Source: Desulfamplus sp964425195 (GTDB lineage Bacteria; Desulfobacterota; Desulfobacteria; Desulfobacterales; Desulfobacteraceae). From it: a DNA stretch of 64,000 nucleotides. The notes beneath the pieces were generated by a model. That model had not been told where the DNA came from. It made no database searches and saw nothing but the letters and a program-made list of their open reading frames with translations. Location of the stretch: assembly GCA_964425195.1 (NCBI GenBank), contig CAYRLG010000021.1:1-64000 (forward strand), written 5' to 3'. Positions 24,975 to 33,568 of this stretch are shown here, one piece after another (position 1 is the first letter of the stretch; the number at the start of each line of letters is the position of its first letter). A program made the position numbers and the translations under genes.

Positions 24975-25940
24975 TTATCGTACTGCTTTAGGTGAGAGAT
25001 AAAGTGAGCTGTACTCTGTAATTTTATATATATCACCAACTTTTTTTACAGTTGCTGGTCTTGCACTGTCTGCTCCAAGAGTCTCTACATAGAGTTTTAT
25101 TCTTACTAATCCATCTCCTCCTGAAGCATAACTATATGGATTAGTAAACATTCTAAGTATATAGGGTGGACCAGATGGAGTATAAGAGTTGGTTGGAGAT
25201 GCACCATCAAAATAGATAAGTGGAAGGAATGGATAACTTTTCATGTTCTCTGTTAATCTGCTAATACTTGCACTATTAATGATTTTTCCACCATAACTGC
25301 CTTGAGCTGTTGAATCTGATACTAATGGATCAGTGCTGGTAGCTGTTAGACACATTCTTCCCACAACAGTATCTTTCTGATAGATTCTCATTGCAAGAAT
25401 CATCATTGCCACTGCCCCTTGAGGTGTATTAGCTATCTGATTTTGAAGAGCTATAAACTCATCAAGAGTATTTGGCATACTGCTAAGAGTGATAGTTGTT
25501 ATAGATTCAGCTTCAACATATTCAGACTCATTTATAACACCTGATATCTGCTCTGCCACTGGAGTAACTGGAGTGACAAGAGCCATGAGTTGATCAACAG
25601 TTCCAATCTCTAAAACACACTGGTTGGAGAGTGGACCAATATAGACAATTTTTGTTTGATAGCTTTTTATAGTAGCTAATATCACATTTGTAGCGGAATA
25701 GTATCGAAAAGAGAGAAAGCCATCAACAACCGATTCTACTGGTGGTGATACAAAATTTGGAAAGGTCTGCTCTAACCAGTCATATATTGTGTCAACATCT
25801 GCTATCTGCTGAGAGGTTAGATTACCCTGAGGTGGATTGCTTATTAACCAATCATCAATACAACCAGCATTTGCTGCTACACTCTGTCCAGTAACTATTA
25901 GAAGTAGCATAAACTTGACCATCGTTTTTCTAAACAGCAT
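24975..25940 (-). CDS. secreted protein of unknown function
   Basis: A 321-residue protein with a signal peptide cut near ANA-GC, so the mature form begins with or near a Cys, although no clear lipobox is seen. The first ~90 mature residues contain Trp/Phe-rich segments (CIDDWLISNPPQ, IYDWLEQTFPNFVSP) that recur in secreted proteins of aquatic Proteobacteria. The rest is beta-rich with no recognisable catalytic motif. Start follows TAAGGAGG. It lies 24 bp downstream of a two-gene hybrid kinase cluster on the same strand and may be co-transcribed with it. Confidence 0.75.
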   Translation of the reverse strand: MLFRKTMVKFMLLLIVTGQSVAANAGCIDDWLISNPPQGNLTSQQIADVDTIYDWLEQTFPNFVSPPVESVVDGFLSFRYYSATNVILATIKSYQTKIVYIGPLSNQCVLEIGTVDQLMALVTPVTPVAEQISGVINESEYVEAESITTITLSSMPNTLDEFIALQNQIANTPQGAVAMMILAMRIYQKDTVVGRMCLTATSTDPLVSDSTAQGSYGGKIINSASISRLTENMKSYPFLPLIYFDGASPTNSYTPSGPPYILRMFTNPYSYASGGDGLVRIKLYVETLGADSARPATVKKVGDIYKITEYSSLYLSPKAVR

Positions 25941-25964
25941 TGTAAACCTCCTTAAAAATAGTTG

Positions 25965-27638
25965 TTAATTGTTGTTTTCTTGCACCCTCGTTAGATGGGC
26001 AATGTTAAGAGCCTCATTTAAGGCTATTTTCAACTCATTCATAGTATAAGGTTTGTGGAGAAAAGTCTGGGGCTTTTCAGATTCATCACGGCACATTGCA
26101 GATGCTTCATCATATCCGCTTGTCAAAATAGCTGGAATATCAGGTTTAATCTTTCTTATCTCTGCTAAAGTCTCCCATCCATCCATACCCGGCATTGAAA
26201 GATCGGTAACTATACAGTTTATAGACTCTCTATTATTTTGGAACAGCTCGACAGCTTCAGAGCCGTTTGTAGCTAATATAGCTTTAATACCAATACGGGT
26301 TAGCATAGCTTTTGCCATATTGCGAACCATTTCATGATCTTCTACTAACAATACAGTGGAGCACAACTTCAGTTCTGGAGCTTTATTCAATTTATCTGTT
26401 TCAGAAATAGTGTCATTTAAAGAGAGAGGAATAAATACCATAAAAGAGCTTCCATGATTTAATTTACTATTCACACCAATCATTCCACTCCATGATTTAA
26501 CTATTCCTAATACAACTGCTAAACCTAAGCCTCGACCTGTGAGTTTAGTAGTGAAAAAAGGGTCAAACAGTTTACAAATATCCTCTTGTGAAATACCGCA
26601 TCCTGTATCTGTAATCTCGATACAGCCATATCTTTCTGAAGATAGAGTGTAACTCTCAGGGAAAATATTAAATTTTGTAATTTCAGATGCTTTTACAATT
26701 TTCGTGATAAGCTTAATTGTTCCTCTATTTTGACCAATACTTTCAAAGGCATTATTAACAAGATGTTTCAGCAGGTGCAACATTTGACCATCATTTGCAT
26801 TGACAACAATCTCTCCATCCATAAACTCTGACTCTACTAAAACTCCTATGGGAGCTGAAGATTGAAATTGAGGAATATTTTTTTTACAGAAATTGGAGAT
26901 ATCAATAGATTCAAATTTTGTATTAGTCTGTCCTAAATATGTAAGCATTGTACCACTTACATCTGAGCAGCGTTTTGTTGCTTTAAGAGCTTCCACTAAA
27001 TATTCACGCACAAAAGAGTCGTAGGGTAACTCTTCTAAAGCCAACTCTAAATTACCTGCTACAACATAAAGATAGTTATTAAATAGATGAGCAACTCCAC
27101 CTGCCATTCTACCAAGGCTTTCAGATTTTTGAAGTTGCCGATTAGTTGTTTCAAGCTCTTTTTCTCTTGCCTCTGCCTGTTGTCGTTCTATTATCTCATT
27201 TTCAAGTAGAGCATTTTGTGTTGCCAATTGAGAATTTTTAATCTCAAGCTGTTTTCGCAGAGAACTATGGTCTAAGTGTCGTGATATACGTGCAAGAACC
27301 TCTTCTGATTGAAAGGGTTTATTGATGTAGTCAACGGCACCCATTTGAAAACCTCTTATTTTATCTTTCCAATCTGTATTAGCAGTGAGAAAAATTACAG
27401 GGATATCTTCTGTAGATGGGTTACTCTTCAATTTTTGGCACACCTCAAAACCATCCATGCCTGGCATATAAATATCTAATAAAATGAGGTCTGGTTCTCC
27501 TTGGGCTGCTTTACGAATTCCACTTTCTCCGTTACGTGCGACCATAAAGTCAAAACCCCATAACTTAATATGTTCTGTTAACACACTAAGATTGGCAGGA
27601 TTATCATCTATGATCAAGATAGTTTGATCGTGTTTCAT
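25965..27638 (-). CDS. REC - histidine kinase - REC hybrid protein
   Basis: A 557-residue soluble protein: N-terminal receiver (Asp11/Asp12, Asp55, Lys107), a coiled coil ~120-175, an H-box with His184, an ATPase domain (DTGCGIS, GRGLGLAV) and a second receiver ~430-550 (TDLSMPGMDG). The H-box reads AHLFNN instead of AHDFNN, removing the acidic residue next to the His that family members use in catalysis, so kinase or phosphatase activity may be altered. Its ATG overlaps the stop of the upstream hybrid kinase gene (ATGA), implying coupled translation and a phosphorelay between the two. Confidence 0.93.
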   Translation of the reverse strand: MKHDQTILIIDDNPANLSVLTEHIKLWGFDFMVARNGESGIRKAAQGEPDLILLDIYMPGMDGFEVCQKLKSNPSTEDIPVIFLTANTDWKDKIRGFQMGAVDYINKPFQSEEVLARISRHLDHSSLRKQLEIKNSQLATQNALLENEIIERQQAEAREKELETTNRQLQKSESLGRMAGGVAHLFNNYLYVVAGNLELALEELPYDSFVREYLVEALKATKRCSDVSGTMLTYLGQTNTKFESIDISNFCKKNIPQFQSSAPIGVLVESEFMDGEIVVNANDGQMLHLLKHLVNNAFESIGQNRGTIKLITKIVKASEITKFNIFPESYTLSSERYGCIEITDTGCGISQEDICKLFDPFFTTKLTGRGLGLAVVLGIVKSWSGMIGVNSKLNHGSSFMVFIPLSLNDTISETDKLNKAPELKLCSTVLLVEDHEMVRNMAKAMLTRIGIKAILATNGSEAVELFQNNRESINCIVTDLSMPGMDGWETLAEIRKIKPDIPAILTSGYDEASAMCRDESEKPQTFLHKPYTMNELKIALNEALNIAHLTRVQENNN

Positions 27639-29977
27639 AAATCTTCTCCCTTCAGCTTTTCTAAATATGAACTTATCATCATCACGATCTTCTCATCCTC
27701 AAAGGCTGCTGCCATACTACGAACGATCTGTGCAAACTTATGGTATCGCTTGTCTGTTCTCTTTAACTGCTCTGTAAACTCCTCTATTTGTGCTATCTTA
27801 CCAAGCATGGCAAGCTCATATAGAGTGTTTAAGTCCGCACGGGGTGGAAATATAATGTCAACTTCAACAGAAGAGTCTTCAAACTCTATTTTTTGTTCAT
27901 CTGTCGTCTCTTTTTGTTGATATGTCCAATTAAGTGAGAGATGTTTAGAGAGAAAGTCGAACAGTTTTAAAGTATCAACTGGTTTAGAGATGAAACCGTT
28001 ACAGCCCACTTTTAGGCTTTTAGATTCATCTAATGGATAGGTGCTGGCAGATAGAGCTAAAATAGGTGTTTGTTCAAACTCTGATCGCTGACGAATAGCT
28101 TTTACAAACTCAAAACCAGTCATAACAGGCATTACAAGATCAGTTATAATTAAATCTGGCTTAGCTGTATCAACCATATCCAATGCTTGTTTGCCATCTT
28201 CTGCCATATATACTGTAAAGCCGATTGACTCTAATAGATACATAAGCAACAGTCTATTCTCTAAGATATCATCTATAACTAAGATTGTCTTACGCTCTCC
28301 TATATAACCGGTTATCTCTTTTTTAGAGTTCTCTTTTGGCTGTGGTTGTGCCAGTTCTATAACAGGAAAGGATACTTTAAACCAAAAAGAGCTACCTTTT
28401 CCGGGAGTGCTTTCAACCTCTATATCTCCTCCCATCAACTCAACAAGCTCTTTGCTAATAGCAAGTCCAAGTCCAGTGCCTTGAGCTTTACGTGCACTAT
28501 CTCCTACTTGAGAAAAAGGTTTAAATAGATTTGATAGGTTTTCAGGTGTTATACCCACCCCAGTGTCACTTATTTTAAATAAAAAAGAGGCGGTCGAATT
28601 TTTTTGCGTCAAATTTGCAGAATTATCATCTTTATGCACAGACAGCGTTACTGTTCCATTTTCTGTAAACTTAATAGCATTTCCAAGAAGATTGAGTAAC
28701 ACTTGTCTGAGACGTGTCTCGTCAGCATAGAGCACTTCAGGCAGATTAGTATCAAATATGGTAGCAAGCTGAAGATTTTTTTGATTAGCACGCATTTTTA
28801 TAATACCAACAATACCATCTAAAAATTGGGTAAAGCTAAATTCAACCGGATAAAGCTCCATTTTACCAGCTTCAATTTTAGAGAGATCAAGGATATCGTT
28901 TATAAGGGTAAGCAGATGGTGTCCACTTTGCTCTATTACATTGAGTCCATCTTTTATAAATTGGGTTGTTTCTGAAGAGCGTTTTAAAATTTGTGCATAC
29001 CCAAGTACTCCATTTAGAGGTGTTCTTAGTTCATGGCTCATATTGGCAAGAAATGAACTCTTTGCCCTACTTGCAGATTCAGCTTTATCCTTTGCAATAA
29101 GAAGTAGTTGCTCATTTTCCTTTAGTTTTCTAAACATTAAATCAAAAGGATTACGTAATCCAGTCTCAATGATTGCCCTATAAATAAGATAAAAAGAGAC
29201 TATTTTTAAAAAATGACCAATCTGATTGGATGGACCGTAGTTGCTAATATAAAGGGTAAAACAGAATTCGCTTCCTGTAGTTGTAACCATTGAGAATATA
29301 AGAAGTCGATAGGTAGAAGTGGAGAATGCTTCTCTTTTTTTATACAAAATAAGTGCTGTTGTCATCAAAATTATTATGACAATGTACCCACTTATGATCT
29401 TAAAGTTGGTCTGGTAACCTCTGCCATCATCAAACTCTTGTACAAAGCACACTGGAAAACTTTTCCAGTAAAAGATAGACAGTAGAATCAATAACGATAT
29501 AGCAGCATATACGAAAAATATCTGTATATAGTAAAACTGTTTGTTATTATTAGGTAAGTCGCGGCTGTTAGTTGTTAAAAAAGTAAAGATAAGAAGAGTG
29601 AAGCTCTCAAGATAACGTGCTCCAACCCAAAGTTGATTGGCATAAAATGGGTAGTCTGTAAATATATTCATACCTTTGTACGACAACGTATGAAACAGAT
29701 CAATTATTCCAACAAAAAGATATGCTATACCAAGATAGACCAAATTAGGCTCATCAGTGTACTCTCTGGTGTTCCAAGATACTATGAACAGGGCAAAAGC
29801 TATCATAATACTGAAAAGTTCGGCAATATTATGAAAGAGCAGGTAACTGTAACGACTTGACATATATAGTGTTATAGCAACAGCAATCAAAACAGCTATA
29901 TTTAACCAGATATTTGATTTAAACCTATCAGCTCTATTGCTATTTAACTGATAAGCTAAGACATTTAAATCATTCAT
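27635..29977 (-). CDS. MASE3-domain hybrid sensor histidine kinase
   Basis: A 780-residue protein: an N-terminal ~270-residue region with about eight membrane helices containing the MASE3 signature (LFHTLSYKGMNIF followed by QLWVGARYLES), an H-box with His315 (ANMSHELRTPLNG), an ATPase domain (DTGVGIT, GTGLGLAI) and a C-terminal receiver (ITDLVMPVMTG). MASE3 is a membrane sensor domain whose ligand is not known. The ATG at 29977 follows aaggagagatataat; an ATG at 30022 lacks a site. It forms a two-gene operon with the hybrid protein at 25965. Confidence 0.93.
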   Translation of the reverse strand: MNDLNVLAYQLNSNRADRFKSNIWLNIAVLIAVAITLYMSSRYSYLLFHNIAELFSIMIAFALFIVSWNTREYTDEPNLVYLGIAYLFVGIIDLFHTLSYKGMNIFTDYPFYANQLWVGARYLESFTLLIFTFLTTNSRDLPNNNKQFYYIQIFFVYAAISLLILLSIFYWKSFPVCFVQEFDDGRGYQTNFKIISGYIVIIILMTTALILYKKREAFSTSTYRLLIFSMVTTTGSEFCFTLYISNYGPSNQIGHFLKIVSFYLIYRAIIETGLRNPFDLMFRKLKENEQLLLIAKDKAESASRAKSSFLANMSHELRTPLNGVLGYAQILKRSSETTQFIKDGLNVIEQSGHHLLTLINDILDLSKIEAGKMELYPVEFSFTQFLDGIVGIIKMRANQKNLQLATIFDTNLPEVLYADETRLRQVLLNLLGNAIKFTENGTVTLSVHKDDNSANLTQKNSTASFLFKISDTGVGITPENLSNLFKPFSQVGDSARKAQGTGLGLAISKELVELMGGDIEVESTPGKGSSFWFKVSFPVIELAQPQPKENSKKEITGYIGERKTILVIDDILENRLLLMYLLESIGFTVYMAEDGKQALDMVDTAKPDLIITDLVMPVMTGFEFVKAIRQRSEFEQTPILALSASTYPLDESKSLKVGCNGFISKPVDTLKLFDFLSKHLSLNWTYQQKETTDEQKIEFEDSSVEVDIIFPPRADLNTLYELAMLGKIAQIEEFTEQLKRTDKRYHKFAQIVRSMAAAFEDEKIVMMISSYLEKLKGEDL

Positions 29978-30303
29978 ATTATATCTCTCCTTATATACTA
30001 CCCTGTATTTTTGGGAGCCCAATTTTCCGATTAAATTATCAATAAGAGTTAGATCATGGTATTTATCCTAAACTAACGTTAGAGCCAGTTCCCTTAAATC
30101 TTTATTTCTTGTTTTATAAAGATAAATATCATATTTTTAAAAAAATGAACTGTAAAAAGATTATTTAAGATCACAAATAGAGTTATTTTATTGATTTTTT
30201 GTAAAATATATTACAATCAATAATCAATTCAAAAAAACAGAACCAGTTTCTGATTTAGGCTAAAATATAGAAAATTGTAGAAATTAAAACTTGGTGAACA
30301 AAT

Positions 30304-31470
30304 ATGAAACAGATAGTACCAGCAGATAGAACTAAAGAGATCACTCCATTTATTGTTATGGAGATAATGGAAAAGATTCGTGATATGGAGGTAAGAGGAG
30401 TTCACGTTATCCATTTAGAAGTAGGAGAGCCTGATTTTAATGCACCTAAATGTGTAAGAAGTGCTGTATCGGAGGCTTTTGAGAATAATGAAACCAAATA
30501 TGCTCATAGCCTTGGAGATATAAGACTTAGAAGTGCAATTTGTGATTACTACAAAGATACTTATGGAGTTGATATTGCTCCAAATAGGATTCTTATTACC
30601 TCTGGAACATCCCCTGCAATGATGTTACTTTTTTCAGCATTGATAAACCCCGGGGATGAGATCATTATTTCAAATCCACATTATGCCTGTTATCCGAACT
30701 TTATAAAATTTGCACAAGGTGTCCCTGTTAGGGTAGATGTTGAGGAGTCTGAAGGTTTTCTCTACACTCCAGAGGCGATCGCTGCAAAAATAACTTCTAA
30801 AACTAAAGGTATTTTAATCAACTCTCCATCCAACCCTACAGGCAATGTTATGTCAAAAGAGAGAATGTCCCAGATAAACGAACTTGCCGATGCTCATGAT
30901 ATTGTCATAATTTCAGACGAAATTTATCATGGTTTGGTTTACAGCGGAAAAGAGCACTCAATTCTTGAAATAACAGATCACGCATTTGTATTTAACGGAT
31001 TTTCCAAACTCTTTGCAATGACAGGCTTACGTCTTGGATATCTGATTGCACCTGAGTACTTTATTCGTCCACTCCAAATTCTTCAGCAAAACTTCTTTAT
31101 ATCTGCTAACTCTGTTATTCAGCTTGCAGGGGTATCAGCTCTTAAAAATGCTAAAAAAGAGACAGAATCTATGAAAAAAGAGTACAATCAAAGAAGGCTA
31201 TACATGATTAAACGACTTCGCGATATGGGACTTGGAATAACTGTAGAGCCAACCGGAGCATTTTATGTGTTTGCTAATGCAAAACATATCTCAATGGACT
31301 CTTACTCCTTAGCTTTAGATATTGTAGAAAAGGCACATGTTGGCGTAACTCCTGGAATAGATTTTGGACCTAACGGAGAGGGCTATTTAAGATTTTCATA
31401 CGCCAACTCGCTGGAAAATATTGCAGAGGGTATGGATAGGCTTGAAGGGTATTTGAAAAGCAGACTCTAA
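30304..31470 (+). CDS. PLP-dependent class I/II aminotransferase
   Basis: A 388-residue fold-type I aminotransferase. The PLP-binding Lys sits in FSKLFAMTGLRLGY, the SPSNPTGNV and ISDEIYHGLVYSG stretches give the Asn and Asp/Tyr cofactor contacts, and the substrate-binding Arg lies in YLRFSYANS. It belongs with aspartate/alanine-type aminotransferases; the specific amino acid cannot be told. No clear ribosome-binding site precedes the ATG (gtgaacaaat). It is followed by engB and era at short spacing. Confidence 0.92.
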   Translation: MKQIVPADRTKEITPFIVMEIMEKIRDMEVRGVHVIHLEVGEPDFNAPKCVRSAVSEAFENNETKYAHSLGDIRLRSAICDYYKDTYGVDIAPNRILITSGTSPAMMLLFSALINPGDEIIISNPHYACYPNFIKFAQGVPVRVDVEESEGFLYTPEAIAAKITSKTKGILINSPSNPTGNVMSKERMSQINELADAHDIVIISDEIYHGLVYSGKEHSILEITDHAFVFNGFSKLFAMTGLRLGYLIAPEYFIRPLQILQQNFFISANSVIQLAGVSALKNAKKETESMKKEYNQRRLYMIKRLRDMGLGITVEPTGAFYVFANAKHISMDSYSLALDIVEKAHVGVTPGIDFGPNGEGYLRFSYANSLENIAEGMDRLEGYLKSRL

Positions 31471-31498
31471 CCAAAAGGCTTAATAAAAAGATAAACTA

Positions 31499-32122
31499 AT
31501 GATTATAAAACAGACCGAATTTATAAAAAGTGCTGCAAATCCATCGCATTTTCCTGAGCCTGAATTTCCAGAAGTTGCATTTGCTGGGAGATCAAATGTT
31601 GGAAAATCTTCTCTTATCAACACTATATTAAATAGAAAAAATCTTGTAAAGACAAGCTCAAAGCCGGGCTGCACTCAGCTTATCAACTTTTTTAAGATCA
31701 ACAACAACACCTTTTTTGTTGATCTGCCAGGATATGGATATGCAAAGGTGTCAAAGTCTGTTCGTTCGCAGTGGGGCTCAATGATAGAGCGATACCTTAA
31801 CCAAAGAACTAATCTGCTGGGCGTTGTGCTTTTGATTGATATAAGAAGAGAGCCTCAAAAAGAGGAGTTTCAACTAATGGAGTGGCTTGTTGCAAAAGGG
31901 ATTCCATGCCTTAGGGTGCTTACAAAGGCTGATAAGTTATCACGACAGCAGCAGATAAACCGTTTGAGCAAACTTGCAAAGATAATGATGTGCAAAAAAG
32001 AGGATATCATTTTGTTCTCTGCAACTTCAAAGCAGGGCAGAGACGAGATTCTTAAAGAGCTGAATCTCCTTTTTTATGGTGCTGAAAGTTCTGCTGAGTA
32101 TAATTCTAATGATAATTTATGA
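31499..32122 (+). CDS. engB: ribosome biogenesis GTP-binding protein EngB (YsxC/YihA)
   Basis: A 207-residue GTPase of the EngB family involved in large-subunit assembly. G1 is GRSNVGKSSLIN, G3 is DLPGYGYAKVS (with the family YGYAKV continuation) and G4 is TKADK. Length is typical. The gene lies 28 bp after the aminotransferase and its end overlaps an alternative start of era, so the three are likely one operon. Confidence 0.95.
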   Translation: MIIKQTEFIKSAANPSHFPEPEFPEVAFAGRSNVGKSSLINTILNRKNLVKTSSKPGCTQLINFFKINNNTFFVDLPGYGYAKVSKSVRSQWGSMIERYLNQRTNLLGVVLLIDIRREPQKEEFQLMEWLVAKGIPCLRVLTKADKLSRQQQINRLSKLAKIMMCKKEDIILFSATSKQGRDEILKELNLLFYGAESSAEYNSNDNL

Positions 32123-32166
32123 TAAAAGAGTTGATAATAAAAACGCAGCAGGAGAGGTATAAATTT

Positions 32167-33072
32167 ATGAAACAATCAGGTAATAAAGAAGAGATGATAT
32201 TTAGATCAGGGTTTATAGCTATTGTTGGAGCTCCTAATGCTGGAAAATCTACTCTTCTAAATCGTGTAACTGGCGAGAAGATCTCTATTACATCAAATAA
32301 ACCCCAAACAACAAGAGACAGAATACTTGGAGTTGTTGAGCGTCCAGCCTCTCAGATAGTTTTTGTTGATACTCCCGGAATTCATAAGGCAAAATCTCTT
32401 TTAAATAGAAAAATAGTGGATCAGGCTCTATCTGCTGTTCAAGATGTTGATGCTATTTTACTTATGGTTGATGCTGCTTCAAAAGATAGTGATTCTGAAG
32501 AGATTATAATTAAACAGCTTGAAAGCACAAAAAAATCTGTAATACTTGCGATAAACAAGGTTGATATTGTTTCTCCAGATAGTTTATTGCCTCGTATTCA
32601 AGAGTGTGTATCGCTGCATGATTTTAAAGCTGTTGTGCCAATATCAGCAAAAAACGGGATTCAAATAGATGAGCTTCTTGATGAGATAGAAAAGTGTCTG
32701 CCAGAAGGTCCAAGACTTTTTCCAGAAGATACTTTGACCGATATGTCAGAAAAGTTTCTTGCTGGTGAAATGATCCGAGAAAAGATATTCAGGCTTACAG
32801 GCATGGAGATACCATACTCAAGTGCTGTTACCATTGACTCGTTTAAACCAGAAAAAAAGTTGATAGTTATCCATGCAAGTATCCATCTTGATAAAGATTC
32901 TCAAAAAGGCATTGTAATAGGCAAGGGTGGTCAGATGCTTAAAAAAATCGGAGAGCAGGCAAGAAAGGATATTGAGCGTATGACAGGCTCTAAAGTGCTT
33001 CTTCATCTTCTTGTAAAGGTTACAAAAAATTGGAGTAACCGAGAAAATATGCTCAGGGAGTTTGGATATTAA
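32167..33072 (+). CDS. era: GTPase Era
   Basis: A 301-residue Era GTPase: an N-terminal G domain (GAPNAGKSTLLN, DTPGIHKAKS, NKVD) and a C-terminal KH domain for 16S rRNA binding (GIVIGKGGQMLKKIGEQAR). It acts in small-subunit maturation. The ATG at 32167 has caggagagg about 9 bp upstream and gives the usual length. An ATG at 32119, overlapping the engB stop as ATGA, would add 16 residues and cannot be excluded. Confidence 0.95.
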   Translation: MKQSGNKEEMIFRSGFIAIVGAPNAGKSTLLNRVTGEKISITSNKPQTTRDRILGVVERPASQIVFVDTPGIHKAKSLLNRKIVDQALSAVQDVDAILLMVDAASKDSDSEEIIIKQLESTKKSVILAINKVDIVSPDSLLPRIQECVSLHDFKAVVPISAKNGIQIDELLDEIEKCLPEGPRLFPEDTLTDMSEKFLAGEMIREKIFRLTGMEIPYSSAVTIDSFKPEKKLIVIHASIHLDKDSQKGIVIGKGGQMLKKIGEQARKDIERMTGSKVLLHLLVKVTKNWSNRENMLREFGY

Positions 33073-33137
33073 TTTGAGACTCCCTTGTTTAAGTAGAGAT
33101 GGCAGCCCTATGGCTTGCCTGTATTGGGTGATTGAGA

Positions 33138-33434
33138 ATGGAATTTTATTTTACACAGGACGACGAGAGCCAGCGGCGCGAAAAACATAAGGCAAGAGAG
33201 CTTAGAAACAGTCAATGGTGGAAACGGAAAAGATCTCAAGGTATCTGCCATTACTGTGGTAAGATTTTTCCCCCAAAAGAGCTGACTATGGATCACATTG
33301 TCCCAATCTCAAGAGGTGGGAAATCTGTGAAAAACAATGTAGTGCCATGCTGCAAAACATGCAACACAAAAAAGAGAACAATGTTACCTTTAGAGTGGAA
33401 CGAGTATATGAAAACACTCTCTTTAATCTCATAA
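33138..33434 (+). CDS. small HNH endonuclease-domain protein
   Basis: A 98-residue protein with a Cys4 zinc-bound HNH fold: CHYCG, the MDHIVPISRGG catalytic stretch, and CCKTCNTKK. Such free-standing HNH proteins are common near housekeeping genes and are usually of unknown role; nuclease activity is a family expectation. The ATG at 33138 is used; an in-frame TTG lies 6 bp upstream. The ribosome-binding site is weak. It follows era by 65 bp. Confidence 0.88.
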   Translation: MEFYFTQDDESQRREKHKARELRNSQWWKRKRSQGICHYCGKIFPPKELTMDHIVPISRGGKSVKNNVVPCCKTCNTKKRTMLPLEWNEYMKTLSLIS

Positions 33435-33467
33435 ATGCTCTTTAATAACTGAAAAAAGATTAAAACT

Positions 33468-33514
33468 AATGTCCGAAAGAAAAAGATAACTATAGAGCAA
33501 TTCTGACGGACATT
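33468..33514. terminator. hairpin between convergent genes
   Basis: Perfect 8-bp arms aatgtccg/cggacatt (33468-33475 with 33507-33514) with a 31-base loop. It lies between the HNH gene and the convergent beta-helix gene. The long loop makes a classic terminator uncertain. Confidence 0.4.
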
Positions 33515-33568
33515 TACCCGTAAACATCTATTTATTCCAATTGCTTTGACCGTAAATCAGAGTTCAAA

